NCBI GenBank assembly: GCA_004151065.3
Contig: NWUY0300033902.1
Coordinates: 1 to 11,191, forward strand
Source: Larix sibirica
Lineage: Eukaryota > Streptophyta > Pinopsida > Pinales > Pinaceae
Reading direction: 5' to 3'
Length of the DNA stretch: 11,191 bases
Made by a program: the position numbers and the translations under genes. The notes under the pieces are model-generated. The model made no database searches and was not told the origin of the DNA. It was given only the letters and a program-made list of their open reading frames with translations. Of this stretch, positions 1 to 7,542 are shown piece by piece. Every line of letters starts with the position of its first letter. The stretch's first letter is position 1.

Positions 1-410
1 GATTTGTTCTAGACTTACATTGAGCTAGGGAGATCACGCCTTAAGTCCGCTTTTGGTAGATTGTTCGATAACACTTTTGCATAAGCATTAATGATAAGTA
101 AACGATATCTGACATCGTTAAATAAATTTGCCTTAGTAAATTGGGGCTAAATAATACTACATGGATGCACATAGAGAATGAAATGACTTGATGATACCTT
201 ATAGCGATAGTTTTCTTGAATTTAAAATCTTTAAAAGAAGTTGAGTACTCTAGTATTATTGCTCCTGTATGTTAAAGTGAAGGTGTAAGTGGCAATAATA
301 TAAATAATGCTTATGTATTCAAAATTATTTTTTGTTGTTGATGTCTTTACTTGTGTTAGAGTTTACTCCAATATCAAGGTTTAGTTAACACGGTGCCAAA
401 GGGCGCTACA
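1..410 (+). repeat. LTR-like sequence, copy 1 (5' edge at or beyond window start)
   Basis: Seen: the stretch ends in CTACA at 410, two bases before a plant initiator-tRNA primer-binding site, which is where a 5' LTR should end. From about base 74 it matches 1979-2315 closely (for example the shared block around 'gcataagcattaatgataag'). Bases 1-73 match the equivalent upstream part of copy 2 only weakly. A TTGTTCT near base 4 resembles the sequence after a polypurine tract at 1791-1803 and might be the LTR start, but this is weak. Known: LTRs run TG...CA and are followed by a PBS. Inferred: this is the 3' part, or a shortened whole, of an LTR. No coding sequence is seen. Superfamily cannot be assigned. 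Confidence 0.6.
299..305 (+). promoter_or_regulatory. Candidate TATA box in LTR copy 1
   Basis: TATAAAT lies about 105 bases before the LTR end. The equivalent position in copy 2 (2204-2210) reads TATACAT, within an otherwise conserved block. The placement suits an LTR promoter with a short R/U5, but it is an AT-rich background and no transcript evidence exists. Confidence 0.3.
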
Positions 411-412
411 TA

Positions 413-424
413 TGGTATCAGAGC
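413..424 (+). promoter_or_regulatory. Primer-binding site (tRNA-iMet), copy 1
   Basis: TGGTATCAGAGC is a 12-base complement of the 3' end of plant initiator tRNA-Met (...GCTCTGATACCA). It sits two bases after the putative LTR end. Reverse transcription of plant LTR retrotransposons starts by annealing this tRNA here. The animal initiator tRNA has a different 3' end, so the site also argues for a plant host. Confidence 0.8.
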
Positions 425-742
425 TAGATTCAACCCTAGGGATAGTGTATGTGTTTGGTTATGTGATTAGTGAGTCAATATCAACATGGTGTGGTGAGGA
501 AGAAGGAATGATTCATGTCTTCACTTTACCTCTCTAGTAAAGTAATTTTTTGGAAGTGTGGTAAGAACCTAATGGATTTGTTATCCAACATTTACCTTTG
601 ATAATAAGGTGCTAATGCAAATTTCCTTGTGAGGGCAAGCATGATCAATGAAGGACTCTAATATGTCTAAAATGTGTTGTTGTACTAGGGATTGATGTGG
701 TTTAGTTGCAAATAAATCTCTTACTCATTTGCTTTAAGGTTG
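425..742 (+). repeat. Leader region after PBS, shared with copy 2
   Basis: This 5' leader is repeated at 2330-2651 with scattered substitutions and small indels; shared blocks include the purine-rich 'gtgaggaagaagga' and 'ggtgctaatgcaaatttcc'. No open frame of meaningful length is present. Similarity stops at the same point in both copies, just after 'aaggttg'. In an autonomous element gag would follow within a few hundred bases; none is recognised. A non-autonomous element (TRIM or LARD type) or a decayed one fits. Confidence 0.6.
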
Positions 743-1790
743 TCGATGAGATCTCGTCTGGTAATCCTAAAGTCCCAAAATAAACTCAAACACTTGTTAA
801 AAGTTCAATCACAATTACAAGAGGTCTTTAATGCTAATAATAGACCTCAAAGACCATATTCAGCCCTTCTATTGCAAAATACAAGTCTATTGTTTGGAGT
901 TGTTCTCTTTATTTGCAAACACAAATGCTTAGTAATTTTTACCTTTGGTTGTGATATTAAATCTGAATTCTATTTCATCAAAAGAAAAGACATAGATGGT
1001 GCTTATACCCTCTTGGCCGGTATTTTATAACAGTAATATCTTTCTTTGGATTTTTGGTACAATATTGTTGATTTTTAATGTTGAAAGGCGGAAGCTCTTA
1101 AAGCCTCGAAAATGGCATTCTATAGAGCACTATCTTGATCCCTTTACAAATATATCATATTACCAAATCTATCCTCATAAGAACAATATTGTTGCATTGT
1201 CTAAATCTAAGTTATTTCTCTTTTCCCTCCCATTTGTCGCAATTGATATCTATTGTTGTTAGCTTGATTATAAAGTGGATTGTTATTCAAACAACATATC
1301 TCAGTTTTAAAGTCATACATCTAAGTTAATTGGGACTATAGCATTGTTTTAAAATTTTCATTAATATCTTAGCTTGTTGGGGAGCTTATGCTTTATTTTG
1401 CATCTTTATGGAGATTTTCCCTAACACCTTAAAACCAAGAGGTCCTTACTACTAACATAGGCTTGGAAAAAATTGGAGATTACTCTTTTTATACATTGCT
1501 AGTCCATACGTAGCATATCTAACTGGTTCTCTATCTCTTCGTCCCCATAACCTTCTAACAAATATGATCACCTTAGCCTCCTCACTTAATACAAGAAAGC
1601 AAATCCTAAGCAGTCAATTCGCCCCCACTGGTTAATATTTTCTCTTTGGGAAAGTTCTAATTGTATTTGTGAAAGCTAGAATCACTCTTCCTTTAACACT
1701 TGATGTCATTATTGATTCACACAATGGTCGTTTGTTTTTGGATTCCTACCTTGTCAGTTTGTTTGATGCTTTCATTATGAATTTGTTTGT
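743..1790. other. Unassigned spacer between the two LTR/PBS modules
   Basis: This is AT-rich sequence with no recognisable gag, protease, integrase or RT motif on either strand. Open frames at 740-1030, 996-1262 and 1135-1329 (+) and 1717-1929 (-) overlap one another, look compositionally random, and match no family I know. If the two modules were LTRs of one element, this would be its internal region and would be non-coding or eroded. Confidence 0.4.
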
Positions 1791-1803
1791 AAAGGGAGAG
1801 AAA
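1791..1803 (+). promoter_or_regulatory. Possible polypurine tract before LTR copy 2
   Basis: AAAGGGAGAGAAA is an unbroken run of 13 purines followed by TTGTTCTTG. A polypurine tract directly 5' of a 3' LTR primes plus-strand synthesis in LTR elements. If real, LTR copy 2 would start at about 1805 (TGTT...) and end at 2315 (...TACA). Chance purine runs of this size are not rare, so this is tentative. Confidence 0.3.
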
Positions 1804-1978
1804 TTGTTCTTGTACTAATGGCGATGTATGATGCTTGAATCCAATGGTATAGTAGAAGATACCTATTGGCATAATCCAATGGTCATGTGCTGGGTAAGTG
1901 TATATAACAAATGATAATACCTTAGTCATGATGTTGACTCAACAATATCTTGCTCTTTTAGATTGTGATGCTTGAGAT

Positions 1979-2315
1979 CTTTTGCATAAGCATTAATGAT
2001 AAGTAAAAGGTATGTGACATCGTTAAATATATTCGTGTTGGTAAATTGGGACTAAATAATACTGCATGGATGCACATAGAGAATGAAATGACTTGATGAT
2101 ACCTTATAGTAGTAGGTTTCTTGAATTTATAATCTTGAAAAGAAGTTGAGTACTCTAGTATTATTGCTTACGTCCACTCAAGTGAATGTGTAAGTGGCAT
2201 TAATATACATAATGCTTATGTATTCAAAATGATTTTTTGTTGTTGTTGTTTTTACTTGAGTTAGAGCCAACTCTTATATCCATGTTTAGTTAACATAGTG
2301 CCAAAGGGTGCTACA
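1979..2315 (+). repeat. LTR-like sequence, copy 2 (start may be upstream, near 1805)
   Basis: This is a direct repeat of 74-410 on the same strand. It differs by substitutions and short indels but keeps long identical blocks such as 'gcacatagagaatgaaatga'. It ends in CTACA two bases before a second PBS. The level of divergence between the copies means they are not a freshly inserted LTR pair. The beginning of clear similarity is 1979; the real LTR start is not resolved. Confidence 0.6.
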
Positions 2316-2317
2316 TA

Positions 2318-2329
2318 TGGTATCAGAGC
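2318..2329 (+). promoter_or_regulatory. Primer-binding site (tRNA-iMet), copy 2
   Basis: TGGTATCAGAGC is identical to the site at 413-424 and again two bases after the LTR-like end. A normal 3' LTR is not followed by a PBS, so this second site shows that copy 2 is a second 5' end, not the far LTR of copy 1. Confidence 0.8.
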
Positions 2330-2651
2330 TAGCTACAACACTAGGGATTGTGTATGTGGTTGCTTATGTGATTAGTATGACAATATCAACATGGTATGGT
2401 GAGGAAGAAGGAATTATTTATGTCTTTTGTTTACCTCTATAGTTGAGTAATTTTTTGGAAATGTGGTAAAGAACGTAATGGATTTGTTATCCAACATTTA
2501 CCTTTGCTTATAAGGTGCTAATGCAAATTTCCTTGTGAGGGAAAGCATGATGAATGAAGGACTATGGTATGTCCAAAATGTGTTGTTGTTTTAGGGACTG
2601 ATGTGGTTTAATAGTTGCAAATAAATCTCTTACTCGTGTGATTTAAGGTTG
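2330..2651 (+). repeat. Leader region after PBS, copy 2
   Basis: Repeat of 425-742, same strand. Similarity ends after 'aaggttg' at 2651, the same place as in copy 1. What follows (from 2652) is a different sequence that leads into the spliced pseudogene. No coding frame is seen here. Confidence 0.6.
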
Positions 2652-2698
2652 AGTGACACCTCATGTATGGAAAAAGTATAACTCGAGAAAGGAATCCA

Positions 2699-2709
2699 TA
2701 TATATAAAT
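2699..2709 (+). promoter_or_regulatory. Possible TATA box upstream of spliced pseudogene
   Basis: TATATATAAAT lies about 40 bases before an ATG at 2750 that opens a 26-codon frame running to a GT donor at 2830. Spacing would suit a plant core promoter with a short leader. AT-rich background makes this weak. Confidence 0.25.
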
Positions 2710-2749
2710 CTTACAAACCTTATTCATAGCCATTTTTTGAGTGTTTCAT

Positions 2750-4828
2750 ATGGTTTCCCATTCCTCTAATGTTTGGAGAATATATTGTGGCAAGGTGATT
2801 GTGGGAAGACACCAACCATCTCACAGCAGGTATACAACTAAGAATGTCTATATCCATTAATCAATGTGAATTTTTATCATTGTTTACAATTGAATGAACT
2901 TTTTTTCTATTTATATATGTAGACACCCACTATCAAACATGATGATGTGGGTGATGACGAAGTCTATGATTCCATCGACCCAATAGAAACAATTATAAAT
3001 TCATTGAGAAAGAAAAATAGAGAACTCCTTGCATTGGATGGGTGTGAACCTACCGAGGAGAACATACAAAGGTGCCGAGTTTTGATGCAAGAGATAGAAC
3101 AATATGGGGTAAGCGCCATATATTCAAAAGAATATTTATCACATATCTTAATTTATGAATTTTGCTTAGCATCCTTTATATGAAGATCCTAACAAAAAAA
3201 AATTATTTTCATAGGATTTTTTGTGAGATGCTCATCATCCTTCGCATGGGGCTAGTGTTGGTAGCAGCGATGTAACATTTAACCAACCTCACTACATCCA
3301 AGAACAAGCCATAAAACTGGTGAATCTTCGAATTGCTATACCGGAGCATCACACGTTACAAGCATGAGAATAATGTCGATCACCTTTTTGGTGGAAAAGA
3401 ACATGGTTCCTTTGATACAAAAAATCCTAGGTGTTTATGACTGTGCTAATTACTTTATATTGTAAAATTGAAACATACAACATCTCTTTGATTATTTTAT
3501 ACTAATGATCATATCGTTTTGTAGGAAACAACATTTTCTACATGCATTTAAATGACAAATCCGTAGAAATATTTGGGCCCATCATTCGCACACGATGGAA
3601 TGCGCAGAATGCTAATTTGAAAACAATCTTATCAACTACTTGGTCGGTCTATTTCGTGACACCTTCAACAAAAACATAGTCACCTCAATGGTCGGTATGA
3701 AATATGTGAAGGACCAATATAAGGTCAAATTAAAAAAAAACAAAGTTTGAGCATCCTTCGATGATTCCCAAGAGGGAATGGAAGAATCTACTGGACGACT
3801 CAAAGGAGAAGGCCTTGAGAAAAGAAGGCAAGACACCACCTAGACCTAGAAGGTATAAGATATTTTGAAATTAATATGTTAGTTTTTCTATAGTTCTACA
3901 CAGGAAATTGCAATAGCTAACATGTTTGAAACTTTTCGTAGGCCCCCAAACACTTACAAAGTGACCAAGGCAAGACTAGAAAAACACGGACAACACAAAC
4001 TTGGTCAAGGTGGCTACTTGAAATTAATAGCAAGAATTGTAAGTACGATATTATATTATTCATATCAACATATTGTTTTCGTTTATATGCATCCAATAAG
4101 AAAAATTCATGATCCTATGCAATGTAGGGGGACAACTTCAGATCTGCGGCCACCAAAAAAGACTTGAAGATCGGGTTCAAGGTCAAATTTCAAGTAGTGG
4201 TGGAACATCGGCAAAGCATGGGGAAAACACAATCTTCCCCTTTGAACAAAATGGTAAATAAAATCAATTAATTTTAATTATTCAGTACTTGTAAAATCTA
4301 TTGACCATTGACTCCAACTGTAAATTGATGCATCTATTTGTTTTAAACAGGAGAGCAACATTAGTGAACATCAATGCCATGATTATGGTGTGCAAACCCA
4401 TGACGATATGTCTGTCTTTAAAATAAAATGTATGGATTAACGATTATTGATATTTAACTACAGATCGTGTACTTATAACTTTTCGTGTTTCAATGGTAGA
4501 GCAAGTAGATGAGGATGCTTAGAGAGGAGAGGGGAAGATGGAAACCCAACCAATGGTGTCTACTGGTCCACTAGGTAAAAAACATTGTAATTAAATTTTT
4601 AATAATGAGTTACTTCTATGATTAATAACTAGCCATATAAATTTAACCCCTTTTGATATTGTAGAAGGCCCCTCTTTGTAGTAGCTTGCATGGAGTGAGT
4701 ACTCCACTAGAAGTACAACGTGCGAGGGGATTCAGATTCTAATAGAGGACGCAATCCACGGACAAGAACCATTTGATGATGAGGCAATCATCAAATATTT
4801 GAGCAATAAAAGACGGAAGAAGAAGTGA
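2750..4828 (+). pseudogene. Degenerate multi-exon gene, Transposase_24 (Ptta/En/Spm)-like
   Basis: Seen: a series of short coding-like blocks bounded by splice consensus. Exons: possibly 2750-2829; 2923-3108 (62 codons, acidic then helical, 'DPIETIINSLRKKNRELL'); 3215-3430; 3525-3852; 3942-4038; 4128-4253; about 4351-4425; about 4500-4574; about 4685-4828, ending in 'SNKRRKKK' and TGA, a nuclear-signal-like tail. Introns 3109-3214, 3431-3524, 3853-3941, 4039-4127 and 4254-4350 are 89-106 bases with GT and AG ends. The 3853-3941 splice joins an AG|G arginine codon and unites '..PPRPRR' with 'PPNTYKVTKARLEKHGQ'. Known: plant Transposase_24 proteins carry 'dyk..LKKK', then 'P..ip.eeW..L', then 'nR.....H..Gs.gy'. 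Here 'KDQYKVKLKK', 'MIPKREWKNLLDD' and 'HKLGQGGYLKL' appear in that order. Broken: in-frame TGA 3224-3226, frame switches near 3320-3365, 3615-3625 and an A-run near 3733-3745, TAG in the block after 4500. No terminal inverted repeats were found. A host gene unrelated to transposons is possible. Confidence 0.5.
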
Positions 4829-6190
4829 TTGTATATTTTAAGAGACAAATATTGTATAATGGCAACTTTTTTTTATGATATGATTTATTAAGATAAACCA
4901 TTTGTGGTACAATTTTTGTTATGCTATCTTAATATGCATTAATCGATCTTACATGTTTTATATGCACAAAAACATATATCTGCACACACATACTTTCATT
5001 CGTTTTGTACCTTCAATTAATTTTGTGATACTTATTAAGAATGAATCTTATTATCTCCATCTCAATTATTTTCCAGTAGATAGTTTGGGTACGTGGAATT
5101 GAGAGTGATGCAGGGGGGGAGGGTCCATAAGAGATTTCACCTTCACGTGGTTGGTCATGTTCAGTACAGAATATATTATTCTCGAAATAAAGAGAAGCTA
5201 ATTCATGCATTCACATTTAGTCATTATATAATATCTATAATGTTTTTCCTTTTTTTTATTCAATCAAATAACCTCATATTACTCTTTGACAAATGCAGGT
5301 TTAAAGGGAAGTCACCTCCACGACCCACAAGGCATTTCCATCAAGGTAAGCATTTCTCATCCTAACATCTACACATGGCATTTGTGTAATTAATAAAATG
5401 TGCAATGAAAAGGTGATTAAATATTAATTATGTGCATGAGTGCTTTATGAATATTTATGAAAGTGGATATATGCATGATATGATATGAATAGTGACTATC
5501 AACCATGAACTAGTACTCATCGTTATAATTATCATGCAACTTCATTGATGAAAGCTTATTTGTAGCAATCACATACATTATATTCTAGTAGTAGGCTTCA
5601 AAGCATTTATCTATTACATCTCGTGCATCCTATGAGTTCAATTGATTTGCAAAAGATTTGAATTTTAGAGCTTAAAATCCATTATCTGGGACCTCTCGAA
5701 TGTTTTTAATTGGAGGATCCTCCTATTTATATTACTGATAAAAATAGAAATGACCCATAGAAAAACTATTAGAATGCAAATCCAAACATGCATGGATAAT
5801 GCCATTCATCAAATAACTACACTAGTTTAGTTGGATCCCTTACATGTAGAACTCTACAACTTGGAAAGTAACCTTAGAACATTCAGAGGATTACACATAA
5901 ATTTGCATTGACCAACATCAAAATTTAATTAATGGAACTTACCTTGTAGCTATGGGGAACCTTTTCTACCTAGTATTCCATGCAAACATCCTCCTTCATA
6001 ATGAATTCCTCCTTTCATCCTTCAACTAAGTTGGAAATATATTTCTACATCCTCACATACCATGAGAAATTTGATAATAGTGTGAACCTTTTATGCATTA
6101 ATTAATAGTCATCAATTCATCCATATAGCCCCTGCATGGATCTTTCTCAAAATCAAGTGGATACATTTCATCACCATGGGGGTGTCTTGT
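4829..6190. other. AT-rich intergenic stretch, no gene recognised
   Basis: Nothing identifiable apart from the two exon candidates at 5077-5345 described separately. Open frames here (for example 4902-5102 +, 5013-5210 -, 5093-5365 +) are short and rich in Ile, Phe and His, as expected by chance from AT-rich DNA. No tRNA, inverted repeat or long tandem repeat was seen by eye. Confidence 0.5.
5077..5345 (+). other. Two weak candidate exons of an unknown degenerate gene
   Basis: Seen: a good acceptor (pyrimidine run then TTTTCCAG, ending 5076) is followed by about 100 bases that are less AT-rich than their surroundings. A second block, 5299-5345, sits between an acceptor (...AAATGCAG) and a strong donor (AAG|GTAAGC). 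The second block translates in one frame to 'FKGKSPPRPTRHFHQ'. The first has stops in the most protein-like frame (TAG 5077-5079, TAA 5131-5133). No family is recognised. It may be a remnant related to the upstream pseudogene or chance splice-like sites. Confidence 0.2.
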
Positions 6191-6323
6191 AGCATGGTAT
6201 CCTCAACAAGCTCATTATTCAAACATATTGATGGCATTGCAATGGGGTCTCTTTGTTGAAGCATGGTATCCTCAACAAGCTTATTCAAACAGATTGATGG
6301 CATTGCAATGGGGTCTCCTTTGT
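6191..6323 (+). repeat. Tandem duplication (69 + 66 bases) at the 5' edge of PLE copy 1
   Basis: Seen: 6191-6259 and 6260-about 6323 are near-identical head-to-tail units, both starting 'agcatggtatcctcaacaag' and ending in the RT motif-B coding sequence 'attgcaatggggtctc'. The second unit lacks three bases ('ctcattattc' versus 'cttattc'). The first about 20 bases of each unit are absent from PLE copy 2, so the unit spans the junction between flank and truncated element. Only the second unit continues into the RT reading frame. It creates a doubled antisense open frame at 6112-6552 that is not a gene. Confidence 0.85.
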
Positions 6324-7267
6324 CTCCTATCGTGGCAAACATTTTTATGCAGAACTTTGAGAAGATTTCCTTGTTCTCATCCCCAATGCAGCCCAAATAG
6401 TGGAAGCGATATGTGGATGATACTAATGTGGTGTGGTCACATGGTAGGAAGAAATTGGAAGAATTCTTAGTATACCCAAAAAAGCAATTCGACCACATAA
6501 AATTTACAATGGAAATTGAAGATAAGGACTGCTTGCCATTCCTTGATGTCATGGTGATGAAAAAAACTGATTGTTCTCTTGCTCATCAGGTTTATCATAA
6601 AAAAAATCACATGAATAAATACCTAAATGTTAACTCCCATCATCATCCCTCCCAAAAGTTTGGCATCCTACACACCCTAGCCGATTGTGTGATCAGAAGC
6701 TCCGACTCAAATCACCTTGATAATGAGCTTATCCATCTTAGGAAAGTCTTCAAGATGAACATCTAGAAGGATCCATTAATCAAAAAAGCCTCAAAGAGAG
6801 CTCAAGAAGGAACCATATCAGAAGTATAGAGGAAAACAAGAGCGTTATAGTTACTCTTCCTCACATTGAAGGGGTTACTGATAAAATTGCTAGGATTTTG
6901 AAGAAAAGAGATATTAACCTTGCTTTCTCCCCTCTAAACACAATAGGAAGGATGTTGGACTCAACAAAGGATGCAAGTGGTAGAAAGAATGGTACTAGGG
7001 TCTATTAATCGCTTATTCTTGTGGAAGAGAATATGTTGGAGAAACAAGTAGGTCAGTGAATATTAGGATAAAAGAAGATGCTTAACAAGCTTAACAAAAC
7101 ACCAAATTTGCTTTGGAAAGGCCAAAGTTCTTGCGTAAGAGAATCATTACAATAAAATATGCTTAAGGGAGGTGGTGGAGATTGAGAAACATGATAATAT
7201 CCTAAATATAGAAGATGGATTTAAGATAAGTGACACATGGGAACCAATCATCCAAACCAGAAGGTAA
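6212..7267 (+). pseudogene. PLE reverse transcriptase-endonuclease remnant, copy 1
   Basis: Role in live elements: RT plus GIY-YIG endonuclease for target-primed insertion. Seen in one frame from about 6287: motif B 'MGSPLSPIVANIFMQNFEK' (ATG 6308-6310), in-frame TAG 6398-6400, catalytic 'KRYVDDTNVVW' (about 6404-6436) with both aspartates kept, then 'FLDVMVMKKTDCSLAHQVYH' and 'NSHHHPSQKFG', ending at TAG 6764-6766. Beyond, the frame shifts. The GIY-YIG core survives as 'EYVGET' at about 7029-7046, but its GIY strand has lost one base and the 45-base deletion removes the region after 'RIK'. The last codons (IQTRR) end at TAA 7265-7267. The stop, frameshifts and truncation rule out function. 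Confidence 0.9.
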
Positions 7268-7500
7268 GGTAACTTATGCCTCAACGCTCATTGTTGTTAT
7301 GTGCATAAATTCTCAAGCCGACCCTGCTAGCTAGAGGCTAATTAATTATCATGATTGCTACTAAAGTATTTATGGTTTTGTTGGACTGCTATTGCACTCC
7401 TCGGCTTTTGTCCTTACTCCTGAAGATGAACTTTGCTTTAGAAGTTTGAAACGTCGAGACTTCTCAAAAAAAACCACAGGATAATTCCTCTACCTCTCAA
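7268..7500 (+). repeat. PLE 3' tail / pseudo-LTR segment, copy 1
   Basis: Non-coding tail of about 233 bases, repeated at 9838-10072. Conserved blocks include 'ttatgtgcataa', 'gaccctgctagcta', 'aattaattatcatgatt', 'aaagtatttatggttttgtt' and the hammerhead-like segment. It lies between the end of the copy 1 ORF and the start of the copy 2 body, which is where a PLE pseudo-LTR places its promoter and ribozyme. Confidence 0.75.
7417..7458 (+). ncRNA. Hammerhead-ribozyme-like motif, PLE copy 1
   Basis: Seen: stem I 'CTC' (7417-7419) pairs with 'GAG' (7456-7458). The core CTGAAGA (7420-7426) fits the hammerhead CUGANGA. One extra base (T 7427) precedes stem II, GAACTTT (7428-7434) with GAAGTTT (7441-7447), seven pairs including two G-U, around the loop GCTTTA. 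GAAA follows at 7448-7451, then CGTC, with predicted cleavage after 7455. Stem III would be only ACGT, which is self-complementary and could form in a dimer. Known: PLEs carry type I hammerheads in their pseudo-LTRs, often with minimal stem III. The extra core base and short stem III make self-cleavage of this copy uncertain. Confidence 0.5.
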
Positions 7501-7542
7501 ATCTCCGACCTAAAAGCTATGGGTAGTATCTAAAATCTCATT

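Larger units (their letters stand above)
6212..7500 (+). mobile_element. Penelope-like retroelement, copy 1 (5'-truncated; Dryad-type)
   Basis: Seen: this matches the 3' half of copy 2 (8806-10072) through RT motif B, the catalytic motif, the linker, the GIY-YIG region and the 3' tail. In a 60-base sample at the catalytic motif, 5 bases differ. The 5' end falls just before motif B, so motifs 1-A are missing. A net 45-base deletion lies around 7079-7087 in the endonuclease. The 3' end, '..tacctctcaaa', is shared with copy 2, and copy 2 begins directly after it. Known: PLEs often lie as partial head-to-tail tandems in which the upstream partial copy serves as a pseudo-LTR. Inferred: this is such a pseudo-LTR partner, long dead. 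Confidence 0.9.

Noticed and set aside
740-1329. Three overlapping plus-strand open frames as possible gag genes
   Set aside because: They have no zinc knuckle, capsid motif or other similarity I can name; composition is as expected from AT-rich random sequence, and the frames overlap one another.
1717-1929. 70-codon minus-strand open frame as a retrotransposon polyprotein fragment
   Set aside because: It has some protein-like composition but no integrase, protease or RT motif, and it lies antisense within the putative LTR region.
74-2315. Ordinary LTR retrotransposon with 5' LTR at 74-410 and 3' LTR at 1979-2315
   Set aside because: The second LTR-like end is followed by a PBS and leader shared with the first, which a 3' LTR would not have.
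6194-6201. TGGTATCC in the tandem duplication as another primer-binding site
   Set aside because: Only the first seven bases match the tRNA complement, there is no LTR end before it, and it is part of a local duplication.
6191-6323. CRISPR-like or satellite array
   Set aside because: There are only two units, with no spacers and with RT coding sequence inside them. It is a simple tandem duplication.
6112-6552. 146-codon open frame on the minus strand, the longest in the window
   Set aside because: It is antisense to the PLE RT frame, and its internal repeat (DPIAMPSICLN twice) comes only from the 69-base tandem duplication. The plus strand carries the RT motifs.
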